From Pseudomonadales bacterium (lineage in GTDB: Bacteria > Pseudomonadota > Gammaproteobacteria > Pseudomonadales > Azotimanducaceae): a stretch of DNA of 58,549 bases. The notes below the pieces were generated by a model. The model searched no databases. It had not been told where the DNA came from and saw nothing but the letters and a program-made list of their open reading frames with translations. Shown here one piece after another: positions 1-9,449 of this stretch. The stretch spans positions 1-58,549 of the forward strand of contig JAJDVW010000068.1 in the NCBI GenBank assembly GCA_022825925.1. The letters run 5' to 3'. The translations under genes were made by a program, and so were the position numbers. Position 1 is the stretch's first letter. Each line of letters starts with the position of its first letter.

Positions 1-509
1 GCTCCAGCGGCGGATCGAGGAGTTTCTCGGGCCGGGTAATCGCTGAAGTCGCTACGCCCGGCACCGGAAGCCGGCGACGCTGGAGCGCAGGCTCGAGCGC
101 GGACACGAACCTCGACAGAGCACGGGCGTTGGCCGTTCTACATGGCCAACGGAAGCCGCGCAACGGGTTCGGAACCGTTCCATCACAAGCGCGGCGAGCA
201 GCCTCGCTCAGACGCCGTTCGGGTTAAGCCGTTGTCCTGGAACGACTATCTGGCTCGAGGCCGTGAGCTGTGCGCAACCGAGCGCTTTACGCCTTACCCC
301 TTTCGGCGGTTTGCCCGTCGCACCCCACGCACCGATGGTGCCCATTCTGCCAGCGTCCGCTATCGCATGAACGGACAGAAAATCCCATGACTACGGGGCC
401 TTACGGCCCGTCCCGTCCCGCACCGCCAAGCGGCTTCCACAACGAAACGCCGCCGCGGCTGCTTCCTGTGCTCACACCCGGCCGCGCGGCCCAAACGGGA
501 GCCGCGACC
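1..509. other. Element edge, no supported gene
   Basis: I can support no gene here. Bases 2-46 read openly and end in TGA, so they could be the last codons of a gene lying to the left, but that is too short to identify. An 82-codon ORF (142-390) and a short Cys-rich stretch in another frame near 300-345 (CPSHPTHRWCPFC) resemble no family I know. A small GC hairpin (GGGCC-TTAC-GGCCC) sits near 398-411. An attachment site would be expected upstream of the recombinases, but I see no tRNA 3' end here. Confidence 0.3.
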
Positions 510-1703
510 ATGAGCGACCAGACCAAATCCACCTTCGCCCGGCGCGTCCGGGTGCCAAGCCGCGCGCCAAGCGCTACGATATCCGCGACGACGTGATTCC
601 CGGCCTGTTCCTGCGCGTCTTCCCCAGCGGCGCGCGCAGCTTCGCCCTCGACCGCGCGGCGTGCGGGCGCAGGCGCTTCGCCACCCTTGGCGACGCCGAC
701 GCCATGACCATCCCCGAGGCGCGGCGCGAGGCCCGCAGGCTGATTGCCGCCTTCACCGAAACGGTCAGGAACGACGGCGGCCCCCGCACGCCGGGGCACC
801 CGATGACAGCCTTCGCCGCCGAGTTCCTCGACCGGCAGGCCCGGCACTGGAAGCCCGCAACCCAGGGAAACCAACGCCCGGATCGTCCGCAAGGACATCC
901 TGCCCGCCTTCGGCGGTCTGACCGTGGACGCCATCACGGTCGAGCAGGTCCGCGACTGGTTCGCGTCCATGAGCGACCGGCCCGGCATCGCCAACCGCGC
1001 CATGCCGGTGCTGTCCATGATGATGCACATGGCCGAGCCTTGGGGATACCGCGCCCACAACTCCAGCCCGTGCAGGAACACACGGCGTTATCGGATGAAG
1101 CCCGTAGAGCGGTTCCTGACGGCGGACGAGATGGCCCGCCTCAACGCCGTGCTGACCCGCGACGAGTTCTGGTGCCCGCACATCGTCGCCATCGTCCGCC
1201 TGCTGATGATGCTGACCGGCTGCCGCTTCGGCGAGATCGCCGCGCTCGAATGGGACTGGATCAGGGACAGGCGCATCCACCTTCCCGACTCGAAATCCGG
1301 GCCGCGCACGGTCTGGCTGTCGAGCGCCGCGCGGGCCGTGATCGACGCCATCCCGCGATACGGCGCGGATTGCCCGTATCTCTTTCCCGCCCGTCCGCCG
1401 ACGCGGCCCATCGACAACATCGCCTTCCAGTGGGACCGCATCCGCGACGAGGCCGGATTGCCCGGCCTGCGACTGCATGATTTGCGGCATTCTTGGGCGT
1501 CCACCGCCGCCATGAACGGCGTGGACATGGTGACCATCGCCAAGCTGCTCGGCCATGCGCTTGTCGAGACCACAGAACGCTACGTCCATCTGTCCGACCA
1601 GTCCGTTGCCGACGCCGCCGACCGGGTGTCGGGGCGTATCGGTGCCGCCCTGGCCGGAAGGGGCGCGGAGCGCGAGGGAGGCTTCGACCATGCCCAGGGT
1701 TGA
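510..1703 (+). pseudogene. Tyrosine recombinase, two frameshifts
   Basis: This is a phage/P4-type site-specific recombinase broken by two frameshifts. The first 10-14 codons from ATG 510 are in one frame. The arm-binding DUF4102-like domain (from about 551, reading GAKPRAKRYDIRDDVIPG) is in a second frame. From about 867 the core-binding and catalytic domains return to the first frame. The catalytic part is complete, with TGCRFGEIAALEW, LHDLRHSWAS, LLGH and the terminal TERYVHL tyrosine. The second recombinase starts 14 bases before this one stops, so the two were once a translationally coupled pair. The frameshifts could be assembly errors, but other genes in this element are broken too, so real decay is likely. 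Confidence 0.8.
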
Positions 1704-2859
1704 TCTTACCGCCAAGCTGGCCCGGCAGAGCAAGCCCGGTCCGAAAGACGCCATTCTGTTCGACAAGGCGTTGCCCGGCTTCGGGCTACGTATCCACCCG
1801 TCGGGCCGCAAGGTCTGGATCGTGCAGGCGCGCATTGAGGAGCGGAGCCGACGCATCGTCATCGCCCGGCATGGCGAGATGGAGTTGGCGCAAGCCCGCC
1901 GCCGCGCCCGCGACGTGCTCGCGCGCATTCGCGCGGGCGACAATCCCGCCGACGACATCCGCAGGGAGAAGGAGACTCCGACCCTGCGGGAGTTCGCGGA
2001 CGAGTATCTGCGGCGCTGCGATCCGCTCTGGAAGCCCTCCGGGCGCAAGACCATGCGCATCTATCTCAAGGCCCGCATCCTGCCCGCGTTCGGCAGGATG
2101 CCGCTCGACCGCATCGGCCCCGAGGACGTGGCCGCGTGGTTCGACGCGGCGAGCAGGGACAAGCCGGGCGCTGCCAACCGCGCACTCGAAATCCTGCGCG
2201 CGATGATGTTCCGCGCCGAGGAATGGGGATTGCGCGACCGTGGCACCAACCCCTGTCTCGGCATCGCAAGGAACCCGAGGAACAAGGTCGCCCGGTTCCT
2301 CGACATGGACGAGCTGGCCCGGCTCGGGCGCGCGCTCGATGCCAGCGAAGCTCGCTGGCCCGAGGCCGTCGCCGCGATCCGGCTGCTGGCGCTCACCGGA
2401 TGCCGCCGCAGCGAAGTGCTCGATCTGCGCTGGCGGAACATCGGCGACGATGCGTTGAACCTTGAGGATTCCAAGACTGGCCCGCGCACGGTCCCGCTCG
2501 GCGCGTCCGCGCGGGCGCTCATCGAGGCGTTGCCCGGTCCCCGCGACCAGGACGCGTTCCTGTTTCCGCGCCATGCCGAAGGCCGGGGTCTCTGGATTCT
2601 GACGACTTGCTGGCGGACGGCGTGCGCGGATGCGAAGCTCGGCAGGCTTCGCCTGCACGACCTCCGGCATACGGCAGCCAGCCAAGCGGTCATGGCGGGC
2701 GAGAACTTGCCGCTGGTCGGCAAGCTGCTCGGCCATCGAAGGCACCGGACCACGGCAGGCTACGCTCACCTTGACGATGTGCACCTCGTCGAAGCGGCAG
2801 AAAAGGTTGGAGAGATAATATCTGAAGCGATGCAGAATAGACCTATTGCCAGTCCATAA
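1690..2859 (+). CDS. Tyrosine recombinase (integrase)
   Basis: A 389-residue P4-like integrase that should catalyse integration and excision of the element. The N-terminal arm-binding domain includes GFGLRIHPSGRKVWIVQA. The central SAM-like core-binding domain runs from about residue 95 to 190. The catalytic domain shows the first Arg in LTGCRRSEVLDLRW, the H-x-x-R in LHDLRHTAAS, the second His in LLGHRRHRTT and the nucleophile Tyr in TAGYAHL. ATG 1690 is preferred over the upstream in-frame start at 1555, because everything upstream overlaps the first recombinase and looks like its shadow. It appears intact. Two adjacent recombinases suggest either a paired-recombinase element or tandem insertion. 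Confidence 0.9.
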   Translation: MPRVDLTAKLARQSKPGPKDAILFDKALPGFGLRIHPSGRKVWIVQARIEERSRRIVIARHGEMELAQARRRARDVLARIRAGDNPADDIRREKETPTLREFADEYLRRCDPLWKPSGRKTMRIYLKARILPAFGRMPLDRIGPEDVAAWFDAASRDKPGAANRALEILRAMMFRAEEWGLRDRGTNPCLGIARNPRNKVARFLDMDELARLGRALDASEARWPEAVAAIRLLALTGCRRSEVLDLRWRNIGDDALNLEDSKTGPRTVPLGASARALIEALPGPRDQDAFLFPRHAEGRGLWILTTCWRTACADAKLGRLRLHDLRHTAASQAVMAGENLPLVGKLLGHRRHRTTAGYAHLDDVHLVEAAEKVGEIISEAMQNRPIASP

Positions 2860-2922
2860 TGATGGCTCCGAGCGTCTGTCGCACGAAGCCCGAAGAAAGG
2901 GCAATTTCTGACAAGCGCACAG

Positions 2923-3555
2923 TCATGTACCCCGGAGCCTTGCCCGAAGACTACCACCGGTTAACGCACGCGCCACGGCACCAGCAATGTATTGACTCGC
3001 CATTACGATTTCCCCTGTCTCCGTTCGGCTCGGCTGTGCTGACGAATACCGGTTTTCAACTAACTTCGGTAATACACGCATTCGTGCCTTCACCGAGGTT
3101 AACTCAAAACTCTCGTAAACATCGGTGACAGCATTTGCGAGGCGTTCAAGGTCGTGACCGTATCCCTTGAGGTCTGCATCGTTTGCACCATTGCCTGCAA
3201 GTGCCGCCTTCAGTGCAAGCTCAACGCCGACCAATGAACTCCGAATAGCGCCTCGCTCGTCGAGAGCTGTACAAAGCGTCGCACTGGCACCTTGAAGCTG
3301 AAGAGCCGCGAGACCGAGCAAATGCATCGCGGCGTCCGGTGGCTCGCTATACCCATCAAAGGAATAGAGGGATGCCGAAAAATCGAAAATGTCGCAAAAC
3401 GTAGACAGGTAGGCTTCAACTTGTTCTGGGTCCGACGCCAACCATTCCTTTTGCCGAGGCGAAAGATCGATGTGATGGTCGAGATCAGCTCCCAGATTGC
3501 CTGATCGCTCAATTCCTGCATCGTACAATTCCGCCCTCTCGAAGTCTGGGAACAT
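2923..3555 (-). CDS. HEPN-like hypothetical protein
   Basis: A 210-residue protein starting at ATG 3555. The stretch around residues 110-150 (SLVGVELALKAALAG, then GYGHDLERL) resembles the helical HEPN pattern 'E-x-x-LKALL ... GHDL' found in many nucleotidyltransferase partners and RNase toxins. I do not see the R-x4-6-H catalytic motif, so ribonuclease activity is not supported. It abuts the truncated 3' end of the restriction-methylase pseudogene, so it either replaced that gene's target-recognition domain or came in with a rearrangement. Its function is unknown; a restriction-associated or abortive-infection role is only inference. Confidence 0.6.
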   Translation of the reverse strand: MFPDFERAELYDAGIERSGNLGADLDHHIDLSPRQKEWLASDPEQVEAYLSTFCDIFDFSASLYSFDGYSEPPDAAMHLLGLAALQLQGASATLCTALDERGAIRSSLVGVELALKAALAGNGANDADLKGYGHDLERLANAVTDVYESFELTSVKARMRVLPKLVENRYSSAQPSRTETGEIVMASQYIAGAVARALTGGSLRARLRGT

Positions 3556-5500
3556 CCCTGGTGGGGCTGCGCTCCTTCCTCCCGCACCACCAGATGCGGG
3601 TTCGACAACCCGCCCGCATCGAACAGATACGGGGACAGCGACCCATGTCGGCTTTCCTCCGGGTCGCCGTTGAGGTCGGGATAGCCGAACAGCCGCTTCT
3701 CCGCCCGCGCGGCCTCGCGCCGGTCGAGGCCGAGAATGACGACATGGACATGCGCCTTGCCGCGCGCATCCGACCCCCATGCGAAGGTCCGATGCGCGAA
3801 GGCGATCTCCAGCTTGCAGCGCCCGAACAGGACCGGCCAGAGTTGCGCGACCTGCTCGCCCTGCGTGATCGAGTTGGTTGCGACGAAGCCGATCCGGGCA
3901 TCGCCGCCCTTCACGAACTCCCCCGCCTTGATGAACCATGCGGCGACGTAATCGAGCGTCCCGCCGCTTTTGCCGAGCGCCGCGATCCCGCGCACCTGCG
4001 CCCGCTGCTCCGCCGTCTGGAACTTCGCACCCACGAACGGCGGATTGCCCAGCACGAAGGAGCAATCGCCCGGCGGCAGCAATTCGGACCAATCCGTTCC
4101 AGCGCGTCGCCGTGGACGATGTGCGGCGACTTTTCCAGCGGGATGCGAACGAAGGTCTGGCCTAACTCCAAGCTCAGCCGATTGTTCATGATGTGGTCCA
4201 TCATCCACAATGCCGTCTCCGCGATGCGGGCCGGGAACTCGCCAAGCTCGATCCCGTAGAACTGGTCCACATCCACCACGGACTGCCATGCGGCATCGAG
4301 CACCGCTTGGCCGGTTTCGGCGGTCGCCTCCCGAATCTCGCGGATGACCTCGATTTCCAGCGTCCGCAATTCCCGGTAGGCGATGATGAGGAAGTTGCCG
4401 CACCCGCAGGCCGGGTCGAAGAACGTCAGGCCGCCGAGCTTCGCTTGGAACTGCCGCAGCGCCGCGAGGCGGCCCCGGCCCCGGCGCGCTTTCACGCGTT
4501 CGAACTCCGCCCGCAGGTCGTCCATGAACAGCGGCTCGATCACCTTGAGGATGTTCTTCTCGGTCGTGTAGTGCGCCCCCTGCGCCCGACGCTCCACCGG
4601 CTCCATCACCGACTGGAACAGCGCGCCGAAGATCGCGGGCGAGATGCTTGACCAATCGAAGCGGCAGGCATCCAGCAGCGCCCCACGCATCGCCGCTTCG
4701 AACGAGAACGTCCGCAAACGCCCCTTGAAGAGATCGCCATTGACGTAGGGGAACCGGGCAAGGTCCTCGTCGAGCGTCGCTGCGCGCCCGTCCTCCGGCG
4801 TGTCGAGAATCTCGAACAGTTGCGCAAGCCACGGCCCGAGATCGGCCCCGTCCTCGCCGGTGCGCGTCTCGATGAAGTCGAGGAAGATGTCGTGCGGCTC
4901 GAACACCCCCGTGTCGTCGGCGAACATGCAGAACACGACGCGCACGAGGAAGCGTTCCAGATCATGCCCACGGTGCCCGGCATCGGCGAGCGCGTCGTGC
5001 AACCGCCCGACCAGCTCGGCGGCTTCGATGTTCGCCGGGTCCTGGTCGCGGAAGGTCCGACGCTGCACGCCGAGGATGAAGCCGAACGCCTCGACATGCG
5101 CCGGCAGGTCCGCGAGCGGGAAGGCAACGGTCTCGCGCTCGTCCAGATCGTGAAGCTCGAAGGTCTGGAAGTCGCTCACCAGAATGTAGCGCGGGCGCTC
5201 GCGCTCGGGCAGCGCATCGAAATACTCCCCGGCCTGTTCGTATGCCGCCGTCAGGTCGCGCCCCGCGCTCTTCTGTTCGACGAGCAGTACGCCGGGCCAG
5301 AACAGGTCGATACACCCGGAGCGATTGTCCAGCTTGGAGACGTGTTGCTCGTAGCGGGCAACCTCACGGCGGCGCTTCCCGAAGACCTCGAAGAACTCGT
5401 TGTAGAAGCTCTGCGTCTCGCCCTTCTCGTAGGCCGCGTCCTTCCAGTCTTCGGCGAAGGCGGCGGCGCGGGCGCGGACCTCGTTCCACGACAGGCGCAT
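3556..5500 (-). pseudogene. MmeI-like type IIG restriction-methylase, broken
   Basis: Single-chain restriction endonuclease/adenine methyltransferase of the MmeI type. From ATG 5500 the N-terminal nuclease domain carries a PD-(D/E)XK pattern (CIDLFWPGVLLVEQK). A helical spacer and then the methylase follow, with AdoMet motif I (FFDPACGCGNF). A one-base frameshift at about 4095-4105 moves motif IV (LGNPPFVG) and the rest into another frame, which runs on to VVREEG near 3560. There the homology ends and the HEPN-like gene begins. MmeI-type enzymes normally continue for several hundred residues into a target-recognition domain, which is missing. It should be inactive unless the frameshift is a sequencing error, and even then it would lack specificity. 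Confidence 0.8.
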
Positions 5501-5603
5501 CAGGCCGCGCCGTCCGCCTTGTGCCGCGTGCCGCTGGCCCGAGATGGGCGAGCGGCAACAGGCGGGACAGCGCCCCGTTCCGCAGGGCAGGCAGCAGGCC
5601 CGG

Positions 5604-5924
5604 TCATGCGTGCAACGCCTCCACGCGCCGCGCGGCGGCGGTTCGGTCGCGGCGCGCCTGCGCAAGCTCGTAAGCAGCCTGCATCCTCATCCAGTGCTCG
5701 GCGGTGCCCCAGCCGATATCCTCCAGCGCCAGCGCCATGTTCGCCGACACGCCCGCCTTGCCGTTCAGCAGGCGCGACAGCGTTCCGCGCTCGCACCCGA
5801 GCCGAGCCGCAGTCTCCGTCACGTTCCAGCCCACATCGTCCATGCTCTCGCGGATCAGTTCGCCCAGGTGCGGCGGGTTCTGCATCGGGCCGACCCGATC
5901 GCCTGCAACATCGTTCATGGTCAT
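5604..5924 (-). CDS. higA: HigA antitoxin (XRE family)
   Basis: A 106-residue antitoxin with the classic HigA opening NPPHLGELIRE, followed by a lambda-repressor-like helix-turn-helix (VTETAARLGCERGTLSRLL). It neutralises the HigB mRNA interferase and represses its own promoter. It lies 13 bases downstream of higB, the usual toxin-first order for Hig modules. ATG 5924 gives eight extra residues before an internal MQNPPH that is also a plausible start. The pair looks intact although the neighbouring restriction gene is broken, consistent with addiction-type retention. Confidence 0.9.
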   Translation of the reverse strand: MTMNDVAGDRVGPMQNPPHLGELIRESMDDVGWNVTETAARLGCERGTLSRLLNGKAGVSANMALALEDIGWGTAEHWMRMQAAYELAQARRDRTAAARRVEALHA

Positions 5925-5937
5925 CGCTCCCCTTCTG

Positions 5938-6210
5938 TCAGTGATAGTCGATCAGGTCCACGGCCACGGCCTCGCCGTCCTCGAAGCGGAACACCACGCG
6001 CCAGTTGCCAGAGACACGGACGCTCCACTGGCCCGCGCGGTCGCCCTTGAGGGGATGCAGCCGGAAGCCCGGCGCGTCGGCGCTGCCCGGATGCGTCGCC
6101 TCTTGCAGACGGAACAGGATGCGCCGGAGTCGTGGCGCGAGACCGGCAGGCAGTCTCGCGACGTCACCGCGCTCGTGCAGCGCCCGCAATCCCTTGTGCC
6201 TGATCTTCAT
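5938..6210 (-). CDS. higB: HigB toxin (RelE-superfamily mRNase)
   Basis: A 90-residue RelE-fold ribosome-dependent mRNA interferase, first gene of the higBA operon. The characteristic C-terminal core is present: GFRLHPLKGDRAG, WSVRVSGNWRVVFRF and the terminal VDLIDYH, including the Arg residues and final His typical of HigB/RelE. The start ATG 6210 follows an imperfect TGTA/TACA palindrome that is probably the HigA operator. Length is typical of the family. Confidence 0.9.
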   Translation of the reverse strand: MKIRHKGLRALHERGDVARLPAGLAPRLRRILFRLQEATHPGSADAPGFRLHPLKGDRAGQWSVRVSGNWRVVFRFEDGEAVAVDLIDYH

Positions 6211-6217
6211 GATTCAC

Positions 6218-6236
6218 TGTAGCGCGCCACGTTACA
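6218..6236. promoter_or_regulatory. Probable HigA operator
   Basis: Inverted repeat TGTAGCG-CGCCA-CGTTACA, with one mismatch in the seven-base arms. It begins eight bases upstream of the higB start codon. TGTA...TACA palindromes in this position are common operators for HigA-type repressors, so autoregulation of higBA is the likely role. The region from here to the end of apaH (about 6395) holds no gene that I can see. Confidence 0.45.
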
Positions 6237-6394
6237 CGCCGCAAGCGCTCGCCCTGTCGTCGCGTCCGGCGACACGCTGACGGTCAACGAGATTTCGCAC
6301 ATTGATCTGTTACCTCCTGCTTCCTATAGTGCCGCCTGGAAGCCGCGCGGCGGTTCGGGGATTGTCTCCGCAAGTGCGCGGCGGGCGCTGCCGC

Positions 6395-7288
6395 TCAAGC
6401 GCCGCTCGGGCTAAATGCCGGTCGCAAAACGGCTTTCATGGCCCGACGGGTTGAGCGGTCAGGAAGCGCGATTGGGACGCCCTTCGGCGCGTTGGTCTCA
6501 CACCCCACGCACAGGAGTTTGCCGTCCTCGAGACGCAGCGCCGTCAGGGATCGCCCCCACACGCACCCCGTGTCGACGCCGATGGCGCGCTTGCGATGGA
6601 CGCCCTCGAGGGACGCCCAGTGCCCGAAGACGATGGGGCGGCGGATGTGCGGGGGGAAGTCGAACCACGGCCTGAAGCCGCGCGGCGCGTTCTCCAGGGG
6701 CCCCTTGTGCAGGAACTCGAGTTCCCCCGCGGCATTCACGAAGCGCATGCGGGTGAAGTAGTTCACGATGACCCGCTGCCGGGCGATCCCTTCGAGCGAC
6801 TTCGACCAGACGGCCGGTTCGTTGCCGTACATGGCGCGGAAGAACTTGCGGTAGCGGTCTCCGCCGAGGACCGCCTCCACTTCGCGGGCGCGTCGCCTGG
6901 CCTGCTTGAGGCTCCAGATGTGCGGTATGCCGGCGTGGGTCATGACGACGCCGCGGCCCTTGTGCAGCAGCGGGAGTCCGCGCAGCCAGTGCGCGAGCTT
7001 CAGGCAGTCCGGGGCGCCGAGTAGTTCGTCCAGGGTGTCCGACGACCGCGTGGGGTGTTTCCCGAACACGATCGCCAGGAAGTGCAGGTCGTGGTTGCCG
7101 AGGACCGTGACGGCCCGCTCGCCGAGCTTGCGCACGAAACGCAGGGTCGCAAGCGAGTCGGGGCCGCGATTGATGAGGTCCCCCACGAACCAGAGCCGGT
7201 CCCTTTTGCGTCGGTAGCGTACTTTGTGGAGCAGCGCCTCGAGTTGGGCGAAACAACCCTGCACGTCGCCGATGACGTAGGTGGACAC
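6395..7288 (-). CDS. apaH: Symmetrical Ap4A hydrolase ApaH
   Basis: Bis(5'-nucleosyl)-tetraphosphatase (symmetrical), splitting Ap4A to two ADP and able to decap Np4-RNAs. This is a calcineurin-like metallophosphatase. The metal-binding blocks are all visible near the N-terminus: GDVQGCFAQLEALL, GDLINRGPDSLA and LGNHDLHFLA. A later His block reads MTHAGIPHIW. At 297 residues it is slightly longer than the roughly 280 typical of the family. It is the last gene of the lptD-surA-pdxA-rsmA-apaG-apaH operon, 39 bases after apaG. Confidence 0.95.
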   Translation of the reverse strand: MSTYVIGDVQGCFAQLEALLHKVRYRRKRDRLWFVGDLINRGPDSLATLRFVRKLGERAVTVLGNHDLHFLAIVFGKHPTRSSDTLDELLGAPDCLKLAHWLRGLPLLHKGRGVVMTHAGIPHIWSLKQARRRAREVEAVLGGDRYRKFFRAMYGNEPAVWSKSLEGIARQRVIVNYFTRMRFVNAAGELEFLHKGPLENAPRGFRPWFDFPPHIRRPIVFGHWASLEGVHRKRAIGVDTGCVWGRSLTALRLEDGKLLCVGCETNAPKGVPIALPDRSTRRAMKAVLRPAFSPSGA

Positions 7289-7327
7289 CGGGCTGGATAC
7301 GCTCAGCGGGCGGCCTGCCGGCGGCCC

Positions 7328-7726
7328 TCAGTGCACCGCATTCGGCATCGCCAGGGTGAACGCGGGGATCGGCACCTTGAACGCGGCGCCGTCGTCGGCA
7401 TGGAACTCGTAGTGGCCTTCCATGCAGCCTACCGCCGTTTCCAGCACGGCGGCGCTCGTGTAGCGGAACGACTCCCCGGGCGGGATGCGGGGCTGCTTGC
7501 CGACCACGCCGGGTCCCTGCACTTCCTGCTTGCGTCCGTCGCCGTCCGTGATGAGCCACCGACGGCTCATCAGGCGGGCCGCATGCTCGCCGGTGTTTTC
7601 GACCACGATGGTGTAGGCGAACACGTGCCGGCCCTGCTCGGGCGCGGACTCGCCCGGGATGTAGCGGGGTTCGACGTGCACGGTGAAGGCGTACGCGTCG
7701 CTGCCGCCGCTGTCGTCCGTGTTCAT
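7328..7726 (-). CDS. apaG: ApaG domain protein
   Basis: A 132-residue single-domain ApaG protein with a fibronectin-III-like beta fold. The signature is clear: FAYTIVVENTGEHAARL, RRWLITDGDG, VQGPGVVGKQPRIPPGE and METAVGCM-like VGCMEGHYEF. Its biochemical role is unsettled (phosphate binding and links to Ap4A and Mg/Co efflux are reported). ATG 7726 overlaps the rsmA stop codon in an ATGA arrangement, indicating translational coupling, and this conserved position in the operon supports the call. Confidence 0.93.
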   Translation of the reverse strand: MNTDDSGGSDAYAFTVHVEPRYIPGESAPEQGRHVFAYTIVVENTGEHAARLMSRRWLITDGDGRKQEVQGPGVVGKQPRIPPGESFRYTSAAVLETAVGCMEGHYEFHADDGAAFKVPIPAFTLAMPNAVH

Positions 7727-8493
7727 CCGTTGCGCGCCAGCCGGTTTGCCATGGCGACGAAGCCGCCAAGGCCGACCGCGTCCGGACGGGTCCCGGGATC
7801 CAGGCCGAGGGCGGCGACGTCGAGTCCGAGCGATTGTACGGCATTGCCCAGCCGCTTGCGGCGGGCGCCGAACGCCACCCGGAGCACCGTCCGGAGCGCC
7901 TCGACGTCGTCGGCGGCCGGGTCCGGCGGGCGCGGCGCCAGGCGCGCGAACCGCGACATGACGCGCGGGGGCGGCGCGAACGCGTCGGGCGGGACCGTGA
8001 ACAGCGGCGCAACCTCGCAATGGTACTGCGCGATGACCGACAGCCTTCCCCATGCCTTGGTGCCGGGCCTGGCGCACAGCCGCTCCACGACTTCGGCCTG
8101 CAGCATGAAGTGCATGTCGACCAGCGGCAGGCCGGCCGCGCATGCGTCGAACAGGCGGTTCAGCAGCGGTGTGGAGATGTTGTAGGGGAGGTTGCCGACG
8201 AGACGAAAGGCTTCGCCGCCGGCCAGTGCGGAGAGATCGACGGCGAGCGCGTCGGCCTGAACCACGGTGACATCCGGGAGTCGCCGCCGCAGCGGGCCGA
8301 CGAGGTCCCGATCGAGTTCGACGGCGGTCACGCGCGCCCCGGACGCCGCCAGCGTGCCGGTGAGCGCTCCGCGCCCGGGGCCGATCTCGACGAGCCGGTC
8401 GCCCTCGCGGGGGCCCAGCGCGGAAACGATGGCGTCCACCACCGACGGGTCGGCCAGGAAGTGCTGCCCGAACCGTTTACGCGCGCGCGGCAA
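7723..8493 (-). CDS. rsmA: 16S rRNA dimethyladenosine transferase
   Basis: RsmA/KsgA dimethylates two adjacent adenines in the 3' terminal helix of 16S rRNA during small-subunit maturation. All family blocks are present: FGQHFLAD at the N-terminus, the AdoMet loop VEIGPGRGALT, and the catalytic NLPYNIS, with a C-terminal RNA-binding domain. Its 256 residues are slightly short of the 265-275 typical. The start overlaps pdxA by 17 bases and the stop overlaps apaG by 4, as expected inside this operon. Confidence 0.95.
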   Translation of the reverse strand: MPRARKRFGQHFLADPSVVDAIVSALGPREGDRLVEIGPGRGALTGTLAASGARVTAVELDRDLVGPLRRRLPDVTVVQADALAVDLSALAGGEAFRLVGNLPYNISTPLLNRLFDACAAGLPLVDMHFMLQAEVVERLCARPGTKAWGRLSVIAQYHCEVAPLFTVPPDAFAPPPRVMSRFARLAPRPPDPAADDVEALRTVLRVAFGARRKRLGNAVQSLGLDVAALGLDPGTRPDAVGLGGFVAMANRLARNG

Positions 8494-9445
8494 GGCCGAC
8501 CGCCGTCGCGAGTGCGTTGAGGAGGCTGCCGGCGTCCGCGGCCCCCTTGCCGGCGAGGTCGAGCGCGGTGCCGTGATCGACGGAGGTGCGCGGGAAGGGG
8601 AGTCCGAGCGTCACGTTGACCGCCGTTCCGAACGAAGCGTATTTCAGGACCGGGAGACCCTGGTCGTGGTACATCGCGAGGATGGCGTCGACCTCGTTCG
8701 CGCGCTGGTAGATCGTATCGGCCGGCAGCGGACCTTCGACCGCCGCGCCCCGGGCGCGCCAGGCGCGGCACACCGGCTCGAGCACCTCGACCTCCTCGCG
8801 GCCGAGGTGCCCCGCCTCTCCCGCGTGCGGGTTCAGTCCGGCGACCGCGACGCGGGGCGCGTCGATGCCGAACGCGGAGCGCAGGCCGTCCATCAGGATG
8901 CGCAGCTTGCGGTCGATCCGTTCGCGCGTGATCAGGGCGGGCACGGCGGCGAGCGGTACGTGCGTCGTGGCGAAGGCCACGCGGAGCGCGCCGCCCACGA
9001 GCATCATCACGACATCCTCCACGCCGCAGGCGTCACGCAGGAACCCCGTGTGTCCCGTGAACGGAGCGTCGCTTCGGTCGAGGATGGACTTCTGGACGGG
9101 ACCGGTGACGAGGGCCCCGAAGTCCGCCGCCAGGCATCCGTCGACGGCGGTTCGGAGCGCGTGCAGCACGTGGTCCGCGTTCGCCGCCTCGAGCACGCCC
9201 GGCGTCACCGGCGCGTCGGCGCACAGGGGAAGGATGGTCATCCGCCCGGCGGCGCGCGTGTCGCCCGCCTCGATCGCTAGCGGCAGCCGGAGCTGCTCGG
9301 CCCGTCCGCGCATCACGTCGGGATCGGCGATCACCACGCCGTCGAAATCGCGAGGCTCCTGGAACGCCTCGATGACGATGTCGGGACCGATGCCGGCCGG
9401 CTCCCCCGGCGTGATGGCGATGCGGGGTCCGGCGGCGCGGGCCAC
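8477..9445 (-). CDS. pdxA: 4-hydroxythreonine-4-phosphate dehydrogenase
   Basis: PdxA oxidises 4-phosphohydroxy-L-threonine with NAD(P) in the DXP-dependent pyridoxal phosphate pathway. Recognisable blocks are ITPGEPAGIGPDIV at the start, TGHTGFLRD, LNPHAGEAGHLGREE and AMYHDQGLPVLKY, which include the metal-binding His residues, and the end block LPFPRTSVDHGTA. At 322 residues it has normal length. It sits between surA (gap of 4 bases) and rsmA (overlap of 17), as in other gammaproteobacteria. Confidence 0.95.
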   Translation of the reverse strand: MARAAGPRIAITPGEPAGIGPDIVIEAFQEPRDFDGVVIADPDVMRGRAEQLRLPLAIEAGDTRAAGRMTILPLCADAPVTPGVLEAANADHVLHALRTAVDGCLAADFGALVTGPVQKSILDRSDAPFTGHTGFLRDACGVEDVVMMLVGGALRVAFATTHVPLAAVPALITRERIDRKLRILMDGLRSAFGIDAPRVAVAGLNPHAGEAGHLGREEVEVLEPVCRAWRARGAAVEGPLPADTIYQRANEVDAILAMYHDQGLPVLKYASFGTAVNVTLGLPFPRTSVDHGTALDLAGKGAADAGSLLNALATAVGLAARA

Positions 9446-9449
9446 GAGG

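Noticed and set aside
142..390. 82-codon ORF at the left edge
   Set aside because: No recognisable domain, no convincing ribosome-binding site, and Arg/Pro-rich composition typical of chance ORFs in GC-rich DNA.
2859..3128. Plus-strand ORF downstream of the integrase
   Set aside because: It overlaps the minus-strand HEPN-like gene over much of its length, has no family resemblance and a poor start context.
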